A stretch of DNA of 64,000 nucleotides from Moheibacter sp035515075 (GCA_035515075.1 DATJBZ010000037.1:1-64000), one strand, 5' to 3'. Counted from the first letter of the stretch, positions 15,877-25,510 are shown. A program made the numbers and translations. Notes: generated by a model from the sequence alone, not told the origin.

Positions 15877-18261
15877 TTAAAATTTAAGATTAATTTGTGC
15901 AGCAACATTGAAGGGATCAATTGGATTGATGTAACCGCCTCTGTAATAAGAAGTATAGCCGATTTCGTTGGTGATATTATTTAAAAACAATTGAATACCG
16001 ACTTGTTTCATTTCATAAGCAAATTGCATATTGAAAGTGGTGTAAGCGGGCATGTCAAAGTATTTTACGCCTGGAATGGTGTTGTGAACCGCGGTAATTT
16101 TGGTGTGTTCGTTCACTGGTCTTTCACCAACGTAATAAACACCTGCGCCGATGGAAAAACCTTTGAGAAAGTTGTCAGCAAATTGGTAGTGCAACCAAGC
16201 GTTGGCTGTGTTGGTCGGGGCATTCATCGGACGAGAACCATCCATGTAAGCGGGTGAATCTTCATAATAAGCGTCCAAATAAGCATAGCCCAACATCACT
16301 TGTAAATTGTTTACGGGTCTTCCTGCTACTTCTACATCGACTCCTTTCCTTTTTAAATTTCCTGCCAAACCATACAAACCGGTTGCTGTTTGGTTTTCAT
16401 CATAGACTTGATACGATAAATTGTCGTTGTTCATGTCGAAATAGGTGGCAGAGGCGCGCAAACGGTCGTTGAACCAATTGGATTTGAATCCAAATTCATA
16501 TTGTTTGGTTCTTGAAATTCCGACAGAACCGCCATCGATCAAAGGATTGTTGGCGCTTCTTAAACTAGAATTGGTAGTATATGATCCAAATAAATTGATG
16601 TTTTTGATCGGTGAAACGATGATGCCGACAAATGGGTCAATGACATCTTGGCTGTTGGCAATCGAATAACTCCAACGGATGCCGCCGACCAATTTGAAAT
16701 AATCCGTCAAAGCCAAATGGTGCTGTGTAGCAAAACCATAATAGAAGTTTTCACTTAAAGTCGCTTCACCCAAGCTCATTTTTGTAGCATCATAAGCAGA
16801 AAATTCGTTGAGTTGGGCATTGTTAATGTCTTGGAAAACATCGATCACATCGATTTTTTTGATGCCTTGTGCAGCGCGAGTGTCTACGCGACTCATCGAA
16901 TAATCATAGCCCAATTGCCAAGACCAGTTGATGAAGCCCAATTGCATTTCTTTCCCCATCAAATCGATCTGAATCGTACTGTTTCTGTCATTTCTGAAGC
17001 TTCTGCCTGCGCCACGTACTCTTTTGTTGTAAATGGTCTCATTTTGGTCGTCTTTGAATAAAGATAAAGTCGCGCCTTGGGTGTCATTTTCATAATAAGA
17101 ATTGTAATAACCAATTCTCGCATCCAAGTTTTTGGTCAAATTTCGGGTGATGGTGGCAGCATAAGTAATGTTTTCTACTGCTTGTACATCGTCTTTGAAG
17201 CCAGTGAACTTTGACCCCATATCATACAAAGCTTCTTGGGTATCTGGTGCTAAATTGACTGTTCCACGATCTGGCGTCGCTTCTTCTTTTAAATAGTCCA
17301 TGCTCAATACGATTTCTGTTTTGTCATCGGGTTTCCAAGCGAATGAAGGTGCGACATACACACGTTCGTTGTGGACCACATCTTTGTATGATTTACCAGC
17401 TTGAAAGGCACCAGCGACTCTTACGCCAAAATTGTTGTTGTGGCCAAAAACGGTTTGGGCATCGTATTGCAAACGAGAACGCCACCAGGAACCAGAGCGA
17501 ATGCCGATGTTGGCTGATTGAAGATAGCGCGGCGTTTTGGTCACCACATTGATCACGCCACCCGCGCTTCCTAAACCATCTCCAATTCCTTGTGTCAGTG
17601 ATGCTGATCCTTTGATAACTTGGATGGATTCTACGCCAGACATATCCGAAATGGCTGCAGCACTTCTAAAATCAGAATCCATGCGCACGCCGTTTTTCAA
17701 AACCGGTGTTCCTCTGTAGCCTCGAATGGACATCGATTCGCGGTGGCCACCATAACTGGCAAATTGAGTGACGCCTGCGACGTTTTTTGCTGCGTCGGTA
17801 ATCGATAAAGCGCCTTGGTCCTCGATTAATTTTTCTGAAACGATGGAGATCGATTGAATTTGGTCATTGATGTTGACTGGGAATCGGGTAATTTGTTCGA
17901 TTCCTCTTTGTTTTTTATTGCGGTTGCCAAAGATTTCAATGGTTTCTAAGGCGTAATCGTCATAGGATTGAAAGTTGAAACGCACATCGCCTTTGTCTAT
18001 GGTCAGTGTTTCAGAAGCGGAAGTTCCATCGGGAAAATCAAATTGAATTTGGTACACGCCTTGTGCCAACTCCGACAGTCGGTAATTGCCTTTTTTATCG
18101 GATTGAGTTTTGGATGGATGGTTATTTATGCTGATTTGTACATTCTCTATCGGAACATTGAATTGGTCCGTGACTTTACCGAAGATCGCTTGTTGTTGTG
18201 CGATCGTTAAATTGGCCAATAGTAAAAAAGCCACTCCCAGAATTTTAGATCTTACGCTCAT
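15877..18261 (-). CDS. TonB-dependent siderophore receptor
   Basis: 794-residue outer-membrane receptor: signal peptide (about 1-21), a carboxypeptidase-regulatory-like beta domain (about 25-105, GKVTDQFNVPIENVQI), a plug domain (about 125-245, ISIVSEKLIEDQGALSITDAAKNVAGV and RGYRGTPVLKNGVRMD) and a 22-strand-type barrel ending in an aromatic residue (INLKF). The plug and end pattern fit the ferric-siderophore (FhuA/FpvA-like) class, as does the PepSY neighbour. It is the first gene of a three-gene operon with a near-perfect promoter. Confidence 0.92.
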   Translation of the reverse strand: MSVRSKILGVAFLLLANLTIAQQQAIFGKVTDQFNVPIENVQISINNHPSKTQSDKKGNYRLSELAQGVYQIQFDFPDGTSASETLTIDKGDVRFNFQSYDDYALETIEIFGNRNKKQRGIEQITRFPVNINDQIQSISIVSEKLIEDQGALSITDAAKNVAGVTQFASYGGHRESMSIRGYRGTPVLKNGVRMDSDFRSAAAISDMSGVESIQVIKGSASLTQGIGDGLGSAGGVINVVTKTPRYLQSANIGIRSGSWWRSRLQYDAQTVFGHNNNFGVRVAGAFQAGKSYKDVVHNERVYVAPSFAWKPDDKTEIVLSMDYLKEEATPDRGTVNLAPDTQEALYDMGSKFTGFKDDVQAVENITYAATITRNLTKNLDARIGYYNSYYENDTQGATLSLFKDDQNETIYNKRVRGAGRSFRNDRNSTIQIDLMGKEMQLGFINWSWQLGYDYSMSRVDTRAAQGIKKIDVIDVFQDINNAQLNEFSAYDATKMSLGEATLSENFYYGFATQHHLALTDYFKLVGGIRWSYSIANSQDVIDPFVGIIVSPIKNINLFGSYTTNSSLRSANNPLIDGGSVGISRTKQYEFGFKSNWFNDRLRASATYFDMNNDNLSYQVYDENQTATGLYGLAGNLKRKGVDVEVAGRPVNNLQVMLGYAYLDAYYEDSPAYMDGSRPMNAPTNTANAWLHYQFADNFLKGFSIGAGVYYVGERPVNEHTKITAVHNTIPGVKYFDMPAYTTFNMQFAYEMKQVGIQLFLNNITNEIGYTSYYRGGYINPIDPFNVAAQINLKF

Positions 18262-18289
18262 ATTATTTTTAATTAGTCTAAATAAAGCG

Positions 18290-18320
18290 CAAATCTAATC
18301 AGACAAAACTTATTGTCAAA
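18290..18320 (-). promoter_or_regulatory. Promoter of the siderophore receptor operon
   Basis: On the minus strand TTTG (18320-18317), a 19-bp spacer and TAGATTTG (18297-18290): a perfect Bacteroidota consensus promoter. No clear Fur-like dyad was identified beside it. Confidence 0.78.
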
Positions 18321-18423
18321 ATGATTTTGGTCATAAGAACAGTTGGATTTTTAAGTTGAATTTCACTTCATAAAAGCATTCATCAACAAGAGTGGAGGCG
18401 TGGGGTTGTTTGAATAGGAAGAA

Positions 18424-18459
18424 AATAAAAAAGGCTTCAAGAAATTTCTTGAAGCCTTT
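18424..18459 (-). terminator. Intrinsic terminator of the subtilisin gene
   Basis: A perfect 15-bp palindromic stem (AAAGGCTTCAAGAAA and its complement, 18430-18459) with T-rich flank on the minus strand, about 20 bp after the gene at 18480. Confidence 0.88.
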
Positions 18460-18479
18460 ATAAAGGGATAAATTTTTAA

Positions 18480-20468
18480 TTATTTTTTGATCACTTTCTT
18501 GGTGATGATTCCTTGGTCAGATTTTACATAGACCATATAAATTCCTGATGAGAAAGCGCTCATGTCAATTTTTTGGTTGTTTTTGAATGAATTGTTGTCA
18601 TAAACCACAGCGCCCATTGCATCAAAGATTTTGACTTGTGCATTTTTCAAAGTTGCATCCAACTGTACATTCAAATGATTGACTACCGGGTTAGGGAAGA
18701 TATTTACTTTGTCAGTTAAGTCAACTTCTTTTGTGCCTAAAGTATCATCCACACCATTGATTACCAAAGCAAAAACTTGTTTGTTATTTTCCAAGTTTCC
18801 TTTGTGTGTAACTGTCAAGTTATAAGTTTGTCCAGCTACTGGATTTTCGATCAAGATTTGCTCCACATTGTCAAGAACGTTGTCTCCAGGTACCGCAGCT
18901 GCTGAAGGGTTCTCAACATCCAATGTCCATGGCAAGTGTGTGGTTCCACCATGGGTGATTCTCAAATCCAAATCATTGACCAATCGAGGGGTTCTATCAT
19001 TCAAGGAAAATGGAACTGGTATAGCACTTGGATCCAACCAGGCAATGGTGGCTTTGATCGGCTCGTTTCCTTTGGCTACAAAGCTCATATTGTAAGTCTC
19101 GTTGTTGTTTAAAGTATAGTTTGTGCTGAAACTGTTGTCATTGGTATTTAAAATGGTTTGCGCAGCTGCCAAAGCATCAATCAAACCATAGCCAAAGGTA
19201 TAGTCAGGTCCAATGTGTTCACCGGCTTCATTGGCGGTATTGATCAATAGCGCTTTCATCATGTCAGATCTCAAATATCCACCATCATGTTCGTGTTTAA
19301 TCTGTTGTAGTAACAGCCCAACTCCTGCAGCAGCTGGTGAGGAAAAAGAAGTTCCACTCCAATTGGTATAAGCTTCGTCTGTTGTGTTGGTTGGACTAGA
19401 AACTGATTGTCCGATCGCCACCAAGTCTGGTTTGATTCTTCCATCATCTGTTGGTCCCCAGCTACTAAAAGAAGCTATTTTCACATCACTTGGTTCATTG
19501 TAATAACCTGGTCCAACGATTGGTCTTGTGGCGCCAATTGTAATGTTGTTTTTTGCAACTCCTCCTCCCATTGGTAAACAGTCATACCCTCCTGTAGCTA
19601 TACAATCGTTAGGTCTTTCTACCCCAGTGACAAAGACCATTGCTGAGTTGTCGTTGTAAGCGTAATGGTCGACCATGGCTCCAGGTCCTTCTCCACGGTT
19701 GTTTCCAGAAGATTTGAACATGCTGAGTTGTGGTGCGTTGTAAGCAACGTCGTCATAAGCTTTGTCTTCACTTGAGTAGTATCCGAAAATGGCGGATTCG
19801 GTTTCTGAAAGGCTTGGATAACCATACCAATACCAAGCATTATTGTTTTCTCTGTAACTCCATCCAGCGTATTGTCCATAAGAGTGATTGGAAATCATGT
19901 AGTCTTTGTTCTCTGGCAAAGCAGCTTGTTGGTTGATTTCAGCAGTAGTTCCACCTGTTGTAAAGTTCATGACTTTTAAATGAGCTTTTGGGGCAATTCC
20001 TATAGCACCAGCATTGATCCCAGCGCTGATAATCACTCCTCCAACACCTGTAGCATGGTCAGAATTAGAACCAGTTAGCTCGATTTGTGTGATTCTGTTT
20101 TCAAATTCTCTGTGTGTCAAACGTGCTTTTCCACCGTCCCAAATATAAGCGGTCATGCCCTCACCTGAAGCTGAAACTCCAGGTAAGTCCCCATTTGATA
20201 GTGCGTCAACATTCATAGACCTTACTTGGTTGCGGCTGTCAATGCTATAAATAACTGGAATGCCATTAGCATATCCTTGGAAAGCAGCATTTTCATCTGC
20301 TATGGGGAAGTGTCTTGATAATGATGAATTTTCAAATTTTAGTTTGTCCTCCTCAAATTTTTGAGCCAATTCTAAGCTTTGCTTTTGCAGTTCTTCTTGG
20401 TTCACTTTTTCTTGAGCAAATGCGATAACGCCCATCAAGGAAGCACCTAAGATTACAGTTTTTTTCAT
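18480..20468 (-). CDS. Secreted subtilisin-like (S8) protease with T9SS sorting tail
   Basis: 662 residues: signal peptide ending AFAQ (about 1-19), a prodomain-like helix, then the S8 catalytic domain with triad Asp111 (YIWDGG), His138 (DHATGVGG) and Ser374 (SGTSFSSPAAAG). A jelly-roll-like proprotein segment (about 450-575) and a C-terminal type A sorting domain (about 585-662: NIFPNPV ... FSSGIYMVYV ... KKVIKK) follow. T9SS substrates are exported across the outer membrane and often surface-anchored. Monocistronic, with its own terminator. Confidence 0.94.
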   Translation of the reverse strand: MKKTVILGASLMGVIAFAQEKVNQEELQKQSLELAQKFEEDKLKFENSSLSRHFPIADENAAFQGYANGIPVIYSIDSRNQVRSMNVDALSNGDLPGVSASGEGMTAYIWDGGKARLTHREFENRITQIELTGSNSDHATGVGGVIISAGINAGAIGIAPKAHLKVMNFTTGGTTAEINQQAALPENKDYMISNHSYGQYAGWSYRENNNAWYWYGYPSLSETESAIFGYYSSEDKAYDDVAYNAPQLSMFKSSGNNRGEGPGAMVDHYAYNDNSAMVFVTGVERPNDCIATGGYDCLPMGGGVAKNNITIGATRPIVGPGYYNEPSDVKIASFSSWGPTDDGRIKPDLVAIGQSVSSPTNTTDEAYTNWSGTSFSSPAAAGVGLLLQQIKHEHDGGYLRSDMMKALLINTANEAGEHIGPDYTFGYGLIDALAAAQTILNTNDNSFSTNYTLNNNETYNMSFVAKGNEPIKATIAWLDPSAIPVPFSLNDRTPRLVNDLDLRITHGGTTHLPWTLDVENPSAAAVPGDNVLDNVEQILIENPVAGQTYNLTVTHKGNLENNKQVFALVINGVDDTLGTKEVDLTDKVNIFPNPVVNHLNVQLDATLKNAQVKIFDAMGAVVYDNNSFKNNQKIDMSAFSSGIYMVYVKSDQGIITKKVIKK

Positions 20469-20482
20469 ACCTCTTTATTAGT

Positions 20483-22630
20483 TTATATTTTGTGAACATC
20501 AAATATAGATATTTTTGTGGTAAACTGTCCGTAATTTATGGTGACTGTTTTATTTTTAATTTCCAAAATGGTCCCGATGCTTTGGCTGTCTTTGATTTTC
20601 ACGCGATCACCTACTTTCATTCCCTCGATGATTTTTTTGGTTGCTTCGGCTTTTTTTTCTTCGATGATAATTTGTTGATTTTGAATGCTTTTTTGGTTTT
20701 TCTTTAAATCTTTTTTGATTGCATTCGAAATGATTTTCTCTTTCTTCTTTTCAATGGGAGTCAATGGTTTTTTCTTGGCATTTTCAATTTCCACCCATTT
20801 TAAAAATTGATCAATCAACTTCTTTTTATTTTTAGATTTTAAATAATCATCTGCCCATTCATTTAGCTTTTTTCCAGCATTCAATGTTTTCAACTCATTG
20901 TCGTACAATTGCTGAAAATCCACCAATTTGTCTTTGATTTTTTCGTGGGTGGTTTCCAATTCTTTATTTTGTTCCTTGGAAGTTTCTTCTAATTCTTTGA
21001 CTTGGTCTTTGGTTTTTTGAATTTCAAATTTCTCCTGTTGCAACTTCAGAATGGTTTTGTCCAAACGAACTTTGTCGCTTTCAATTTTTTTCTTTGCACG
21101 ATTGATGATTCGGTAAGGAATTTTATTTTTTTCCGCTACTTCAAATGTGAATGAACTTCCTGCTTGGCCAATTTCCAAAACATACAAAGGATTCAATGTC
21201 TTTTCATCAAACAACATGCTCGCATTGATGGCTTCGCTCAAATTCTCTGCCGCAATTTTGATGTTGGTGTAATGGGTCGTGAAAACACCAAAAGCTTTCT
21301 TTTCATAAAATTCCTCAAAAAAGACTTCTGCCAAAGCGCCACCCAATTCTGGGTCTGATCCCGTACCAAATTCATCGACCAATAGCAAAGTATTTTCGTC
21401 CACTTGTCGGAGGAAATAAGCCATTTGTTTCAAACGATAACTATAGGTGCTCAACTGGTTTTCAATCGACTGATTGTCGCCAATGTCCGTAAATATTTTG
21501 TCGAAAAATCCAATCTTTGATTTGGGATGAACTGGAATCAAAATTCCACTTTGAATCATCAATTGGTTCAAGCCAATGGTTTTTAGTGTAATACTTTTCC
21601 CACCAGCATTCGGTCCTGAAATGATAATGATGCGTTGGCTTTTGTCCAAAGTCAAAGTTTGTGGAATGGTTTTGATTTTTTTTTCTTGGTTGGACAAGTA
21701 CAACAATGGATGAAAAGCATCGACCAAATGGATAGTTTTTTCTACCATTAGCTCGGGCAATATTCCATTGATTTTTTTTGCAAATTGCGCCTTGGCTTGC
21801 GTGAAATCCAAGTATTCCAATAAAACTTCGTATTCTTCTAACAAAGGTTGATACACCGCAATTTCAGCCGTCAATTGTTTGAGGATTTTGATGATTTCTT
21901 TGGCTTCTTCCTCTTTTAATTCTTCCAATTCCCGGTTGGGATTTTGCAAGCTTTCTGGTTCAATGAATGAAATGGAACCTGTTTTTGAAGTCCCCAAGAA
22001 TTTTCCTTTGACTCTTTTTCGAACTGCAGAAACCACGGCCAAAACTCTTTTGTCATCGACCACACTTTCTTTGATCTCATCCAAATGGAGCAAATTGTGC
22101 GTTAGGGCTTTTTTGAACAATTCTGCTATTCGAAGATGAAGTTCACGCATGCGTTTTCGAATTTCAGCCAAAGCCACGCTGGCATCGTCTTTCATTTCGC
22201 CATGGCGGTTAAAAACAGCGTCGATTTTTTTGACGATCTCGTTTTCAAAAATAACTTGAGAAACAATTTGGTTCAATTCAGGAAAATATTCTTCAAATTT
22301 CGCCATGAACCGAGTGATGGCTTTGATTTGAAGTGCGTTGGATTTGATTTGAAAGAATTGTTCCACATTCAAATAATAATTTTCAATGGTCAAACGTGGC
22401 AAATATTCGGTCAAATAGTAAAATTCTGAAAAGGGAATGGCGTTGTCATTTTCAAAACTTGACAAATATTCATTCGTCGTTTTTAAGTCTCTCACCAACA
22501 GTTTTTTATCTTCGTAAGGTTCGAGGCCCATCAATCGGTCCACCGTTTTTTCGTTGAATGAAAAACTTGAAATCGCTTCCAAAATTTTTGGAAATTCTAA
22601 ATCGTCTAAAGTTTGTTTCGATAATTGCAT
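20483..22630 (-). CDS. mutS2: MutS2-family ATPase without Smr domain
   Basis: 715 residues with the MutS core and ATPase: Walker A GPNAGGKS at about 339-346, the DEFGTGSDP Walker B region, and the STYSYRLKQM signature. A long coiled coil (about 515-640) and a KOW-like end (VGDRVKIKDSQSIGTILEIKNKTVTI) follow. The Smr nuclease domain present at the end of B. subtilis or Thermus MutS2 is absent; the protein simply stops. MutS2 acts in recombination suppression or in rescue of collided ribosomes. A perfect -7 box lies 5 nt before the ATG. Confidence 0.92.
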   Translation of the reverse strand: MQLSKQTLDDLEFPKILEAISSFSFNEKTVDRLMGLEPYEDKKLLVRDLKTTNEYLSSFENDNAIPFSEFYYLTEYLPRLTIENYYLNVEQFFQIKSNALQIKAITRFMAKFEEYFPELNQIVSQVIFENEIVKKIDAVFNRHGEMKDDASVALAEIRKRMRELHLRIAELFKKALTHNLLHLDEIKESVVDDKRVLAVVSAVRKRVKGKFLGTSKTGSISFIEPESLQNPNRELEELKEEEAKEIIKILKQLTAEIAVYQPLLEEYEVLLEYLDFTQAKAQFAKKINGILPELMVEKTIHLVDAFHPLLYLSNQEKKIKTIPQTLTLDKSQRIIIISGPNAGGKSITLKTIGLNQLMIQSGILIPVHPKSKIGFFDKIFTDIGDNQSIENQLSTYSYRLKQMAYFLRQVDENTLLLVDEFGTGSDPELGGALAEVFFEEFYEKKAFGVFTTHYTNIKIAAENLSEAINASMLFDEKTLNPLYVLEIGQAGSSFTFEVAEKNKIPYRIINRAKKKIESDKVRLDKTILKLQQEKFEIQKTKDQVKELEETSKEQNKELETTHEKIKDKLVDFQQLYDNELKTLNAGKKLNEWADDYLKSKNKKKLIDQFLKWVEIENAKKKPLTPIEKKKEKIISNAIKKDLKKNQKSIQNQQIIIEEKKAEATKKIIEGMKVGDRVKIKDSQSIGTILEIKNKTVTINYGQFTTKISIFDVHKI

Positions 22631-22654
22631 TGGTGCAAAATTAATCTATATTTG
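22624..22654 (+). promoter_or_regulatory. ung promoter
   Basis: ATTG (22624-22627), 19-bp spacer, TATATTTG (22647-22654); leader of about 15 nt. It overlaps the divergent mutS2 -7 box. Confidence 0.65.
22636..22643 (-). promoter_or_regulatory. -7 element of mutS2
   Basis: TAATTTTG on the minus strand, ending 5 nt before the mutS2 ATG at 22630. It lies inside the spacer of the ung promoter, so the two promoters should compete. Confidence 0.5.
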
Positions 22655-22673
22655 GAAACATTGATTTAAAAGG

Positions 22674-23336
22674 ATGAATTTGGACAGGATTAATTCATGG
22701 AAAGCTTTATTTGATAAGGAATTTGAGAAAGAATATTTTGTCAATTTGATGGAGTATTTAAAAAAGGAAGCCGAAAGTTTTACGGTTTTTCCACCCAAAG
22801 AATTGATTTTTTCTTGTTTTGAACAAACAGCTTTTGAAGATGTGAAAGTCGTGATTTTGGGACAAGATCCTTACCATGGCGCGGGGCAAGCCAACGGTTT
22901 GAGTTTTTCTGTTGCAGAGGGCGTCCCTTTTCCACCGAGTTTGCGCAATATTTTCAAAGAATTACATTCAGATTTGGGTGTAGAAATGCCTAAAAGTGGT
23001 GATTTGAGTCCTTGGGCAAAACAAGGTGTTTTGTTGCTAAATACGACTTTGACGGTGCGTGAAAATCAGGCAGCTTCTCACCAAAAAAGAGGTTGGGAAC
23101 AGTTGACGGATGTTGTCATCCAAAAATTATCGGACGAACGAGAACATTTGGTTTTCATTCTTTGGGGCAATTCTGCCATCAAAAAAGGAAAAATCATCGA
23201 TCGCTCAAAGCATCTGATGATTGAATCTGTACATCCTTCTCCATTGTCTTCTTATCGTGGTTTTTTTGGGAGCCAACCATTTTCAAAAACCAATCAATAC
23301 TTAAAAAAGACAGGAAAAAAAGAAATCAATTGGTAA
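22674..23336 (+). CDS. ung: Uracil-DNA glycosylase
   Basis: Removes uracil from DNA in base excision repair. 220 residues with the family-1 water-activating motif GQDPYHG (catalytic Asp65) and the minor-groove loop HPSPLSSYRGF (His187). Length and start are typical. Divergent from mutS2. Confidence 0.97.
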   Translation: MNLDRINSWKALFDKEFEKEYFVNLMEYLKKEAESFTVFPPKELIFSCFEQTAFEDVKVVILGQDPYHGAGQANGLSFSVAEGVPFPPSLRNIFKELHSDLGVEMPKSGDLSPWAKQGVLLLNTTLTVRENQAASHQKRGWEQLTDVVIQKLSDEREHLVFILWGNSAIKKGKIIDRSKHLMIESVHPSPLSSYRGFFGSQPFSKTNQYLKKTGKKEINW

Positions 23337-23364
23337 TATTTACTTTTTGGGAAAGGTCATCGGA

Positions 23365-23481
23365 ATGAATTACTTAGAAGAAGCGAAGAATACCGACCAA
23401 CAACCCAAAAAAATCGGAGATAATTTTCTATTGTATTCCAAAAAAGGTTTTAAAAGTTCCATCAACGGTGGTACAAAATGA
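23365..23481 (+). CDS. Possible 38-residue ORF or gene remnant
   Basis: In the 293-bp gap between ung and the fumarylacetoacetase gene there is one short frame with ordinary codon use (MNYLEEAKNTDQQPKKIGDN..., ending SSINGGTK). The frame stays open for about ten codons upstream of the ATG, so it may be the tail of a decayed gene. No family recognised. The rest of the gap holds only AT-rich sequence and the next promoter. Confidence 0.25.
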   Translation: MNYLEEAKNTDQQPKKIGDNFLLYSKKGFKSSINGGTK

Positions 23482-23594
23482 ATTCAATTTATTTGATCAA
23501 TCCTTTGCACAAGCATAAGAATAGTTTAAAAATTAAACGGATAGAACCCTTTACTTTTGACACGTGATTATTCGTCCATTAAGCTTATTATTGT

Positions 23595-23602
23595 TAATTT
23601 TG
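23595..23602 (+). promoter_or_regulatory. -7 element of the fumarylacetoacetase gene
   Basis: TAATTTTG, a perfect TAnnTTTG match, about 27 nt before the ATG at 23630. The -33 region is poor. Confidence 0.4.
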
Positions 23603-23629
23603 AAACGAAAAAATTAATTCTATACAATT

Positions 23630-24877
23630 ATGAAATCATTTATTTCTTACGAATCTACTTCGGATTTTTCCATTCATAATATCCCTTTTGGTGTGGCTAT
23701 TTTCAACAATGATGAAATTGCTTGTGTTACTCGTTTGGGGGATACAGTGATTGATTTGGCCGTTTTGTTTGACAAAGGTTACTTCGAACCGTTCAATTTG
23801 GAAGAAAACATTTTTGATGCCTTTACTTTGAATGAATTCATTGCTTTAGGAAAAACTTATACGGTGCCGATGCGTTTGCATTTGCAAGAATTGTTGTTGG
23901 AAGGTTCTGAATTGTCTCAAGACAAAGACACCCAAGAATTGGCGTTTTATTCGATCGAAGAGGCAGACATGCAATTGCCAGTTCATGTGCCGAATTATAC
24001 TGATTTTTACAGCAGCATCGAGCACGCGACCAATGTGGGGAAAATGTTTAGAGATCCAGCCAATGCGCTTTTGCCCAACTGGAAGCACATTCCTGTAGGT
24101 TACCACGGAAGAGCTTCTTCGATTGTTTCTTCAGGGACTGCTTTGCACAGACCCAAAGGGCAAACCATGCCTCCCAATGCAGAAACACCGGTTTTTGGTC
24201 CAACGAAAAGATTGGATTTTGAATTGGAAATGGCGTTCATTACCAATTCATTTACTGAGTTAGGTGATCGTATTTCTACAGCAGAAGCGGAAGAGCATAT
24301 TTTTGGAATGGTTTTGTTCAATGACTGGAGTGCAAGAGACATTCAAAAATGGGAATACGTTCCTTTAGGGCCATTTTTGGCGAAAAATTTCGGTTCTTCG
24401 ATTTCACCTTGGATTGTTACTTTAGAAGCTTTGAACGCTTTCCGTGTAGCGGGTCCAGTGCAAGATCCTGAGGTTTTACCTTATTTAAAATATGAAGGCG
24501 AGAAGAATTTTGACATTCATTTACAAACGATCATTCAACCCGATGGTGGTGAAGAGAATGTGGTATGTACGTCAAATTTCAAATACATGTATTGGAACAT
24601 GGCGCAACAATTGGCGCATCACACCATCAACGGCTGTAACATAGAAGCTGGGGACATGTACGCCAGCGGAACGATCAGTGGAAAATCAGCAGATTCTTAC
24701 GGTTCAATGTTGGAATTGACTTGGGGAGGAGAAAATCCCATCCAATTGTCGGACGGAACCGAGCGAAAATTTATCGAAGATTTCGATACAGTTATCATGC
24801 GAGGCTGGTGTGAGAAAGACGGCATCCGCGTTGGATTTGGCGAAGTTTCTGGACAAATATTGCCCGCAAAAGATTAA
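23630..24877 (+). CDS. fahA: Fumarylacetoacetase
   Basis: Last step of tyrosine breakdown: 4-fumarylacetoacetate to fumarate and acetoacetate. 415 residues, the normal FAH length, with the N-terminal SH3-like domain (IPFGVAIF) and the metal-binding catalytic core (DFYSSIEHATNVGKMFR; VGYHGRASSIV; LDFELEMAF; FNDWSARDIQKWEYVPLGPFLAKNF). The distant aromatic amino acid hydroxylase at 62052 would act at the start of the same pathway. It ends in a terminator of its own. Confidence 0.96.
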   Translation: MKSFISYESTSDFSIHNIPFGVAIFNNDEIACVTRLGDTVIDLAVLFDKGYFEPFNLEENIFDAFTLNEFIALGKTYTVPMRLHLQELLLEGSELSQDKDTQELAFYSIEEADMQLPVHVPNYTDFYSSIEHATNVGKMFRDPANALLPNWKHIPVGYHGRASSIVSSGTALHRPKGQTMPPNAETPVFGPTKRLDFELEMAFITNSFTELGDRISTAEAEEHIFGMVLFNDWSARDIQKWEYVPLGPFLAKNFGSSISPWIVTLEALNAFRVAGPVQDPEVLPYLKYEGEKNFDIHLQTIIQPDGGEENVVCTSNFKYMYWNMAQQLAHHTINGCNIEAGDMYASGTISGKSADSYGSMLELTWGGENPIQLSDGTERKFIEDFDTVIMRGWCEKDGIRVGFGEVSGQILPAKD

Positions 24878-24893
24878 TCTACAATGATCACTC

Positions 24894-24921
24894 AAGCGAA
24901 CTGAAAGGTTCGCTTTTTTTT
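24894..24921 (+). terminator. Intrinsic terminator of fahA
   Basis: Stem AAGCGAAC / GTTCGCTT, 6-nt loop and a run of T, 17 bp after the stop. Confidence 0.85.
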
Positions 24922-24940
24922 GACTTTAAATTTTAAAATT

Positions 24941-25435
24941 ATGGACATATTAGCTGCCTTTCAAAAAGAATTTGAAAACGAATACAACATTACGAAAAAG
25001 TTTTTGGCAAATTATTCCAATGACTTGCACGATTGGCAACCACATCCAAAAAGTATGAAAATGCAAGCGTTGACTTTGCATTTGGTCGAATTGTTCCATT
25101 GGCCAACATTTGTATTCGGATCCGACTACATTGATTTCTCACAAAGGCCTCCAGCCAAAGCAACTGATTTGACTCAAGCAGATTTGTCGTTGCTTTTGGA
25201 GGATTTGTATGCAAAAAGCACAGCAGCTATTGCGCAAGTTTCCAATGAGGTTTTGGAAGAGAAATGGCAAATGCGGCATGGAGAAAATGTACTGATGGAA
25301 ATGACCAGATACGAGTCGTTTGCGTTGAATATTCGACACATTGTGCACCATCGCGCGCAATTGGGCGTGTATTATCGATTGAATGCTATTTCGGTTCCTT
25401 CGACCATTGGACCATCGGCAGATGAGATGCGGTAA
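24941..25435 (+). CDS. DinB-like four-helix metal-binding protein
   Basis: 164 residues of the DinB/YfiT-like fold. Expected metal-binding histidines are visible in the second and last helices (LHLVELFHW and NIRHIVHHRAQLGVYYR), as in DinB_2 (PF12867) proteins, some of which are thiol-dependent transferases. The ATG at 24941 is used; an upstream TTG lies in the fahA terminator T-run. YpdA in this window suggests bacillithiol is made, so a bacillithiol transferase role is possible but unproven. Confidence 0.85.
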   Translation: MDILAAFQKEFENEYNITKKFLANYSNDLHDWQPHPKSMKMQALTLHLVELFHWPTFVFGSDYIDFSQRPPAKATDLTQADLSLLLEDLYAKSTAAIAQVSNEVLEEKWQMRHGENVLMEMTRYESFALNIRHIVHHRAQLGVYYRLNAISVPSTIGPSADEMR

Positions 25436-25510
25436 AATAAATTTAACATGATATTTGTCATTGATTAAATATATTTATTGTAGTTTAGATTGAATTTTAA
25501 AATCTAAATT

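Noticed and set aside
23365..23481. 38-residue ORF ending in SSINGGTK as a third RiPP precursor
   Set aside because: The double glycine is almost at the C-terminus with no core after it, and no modification gene is nearby.
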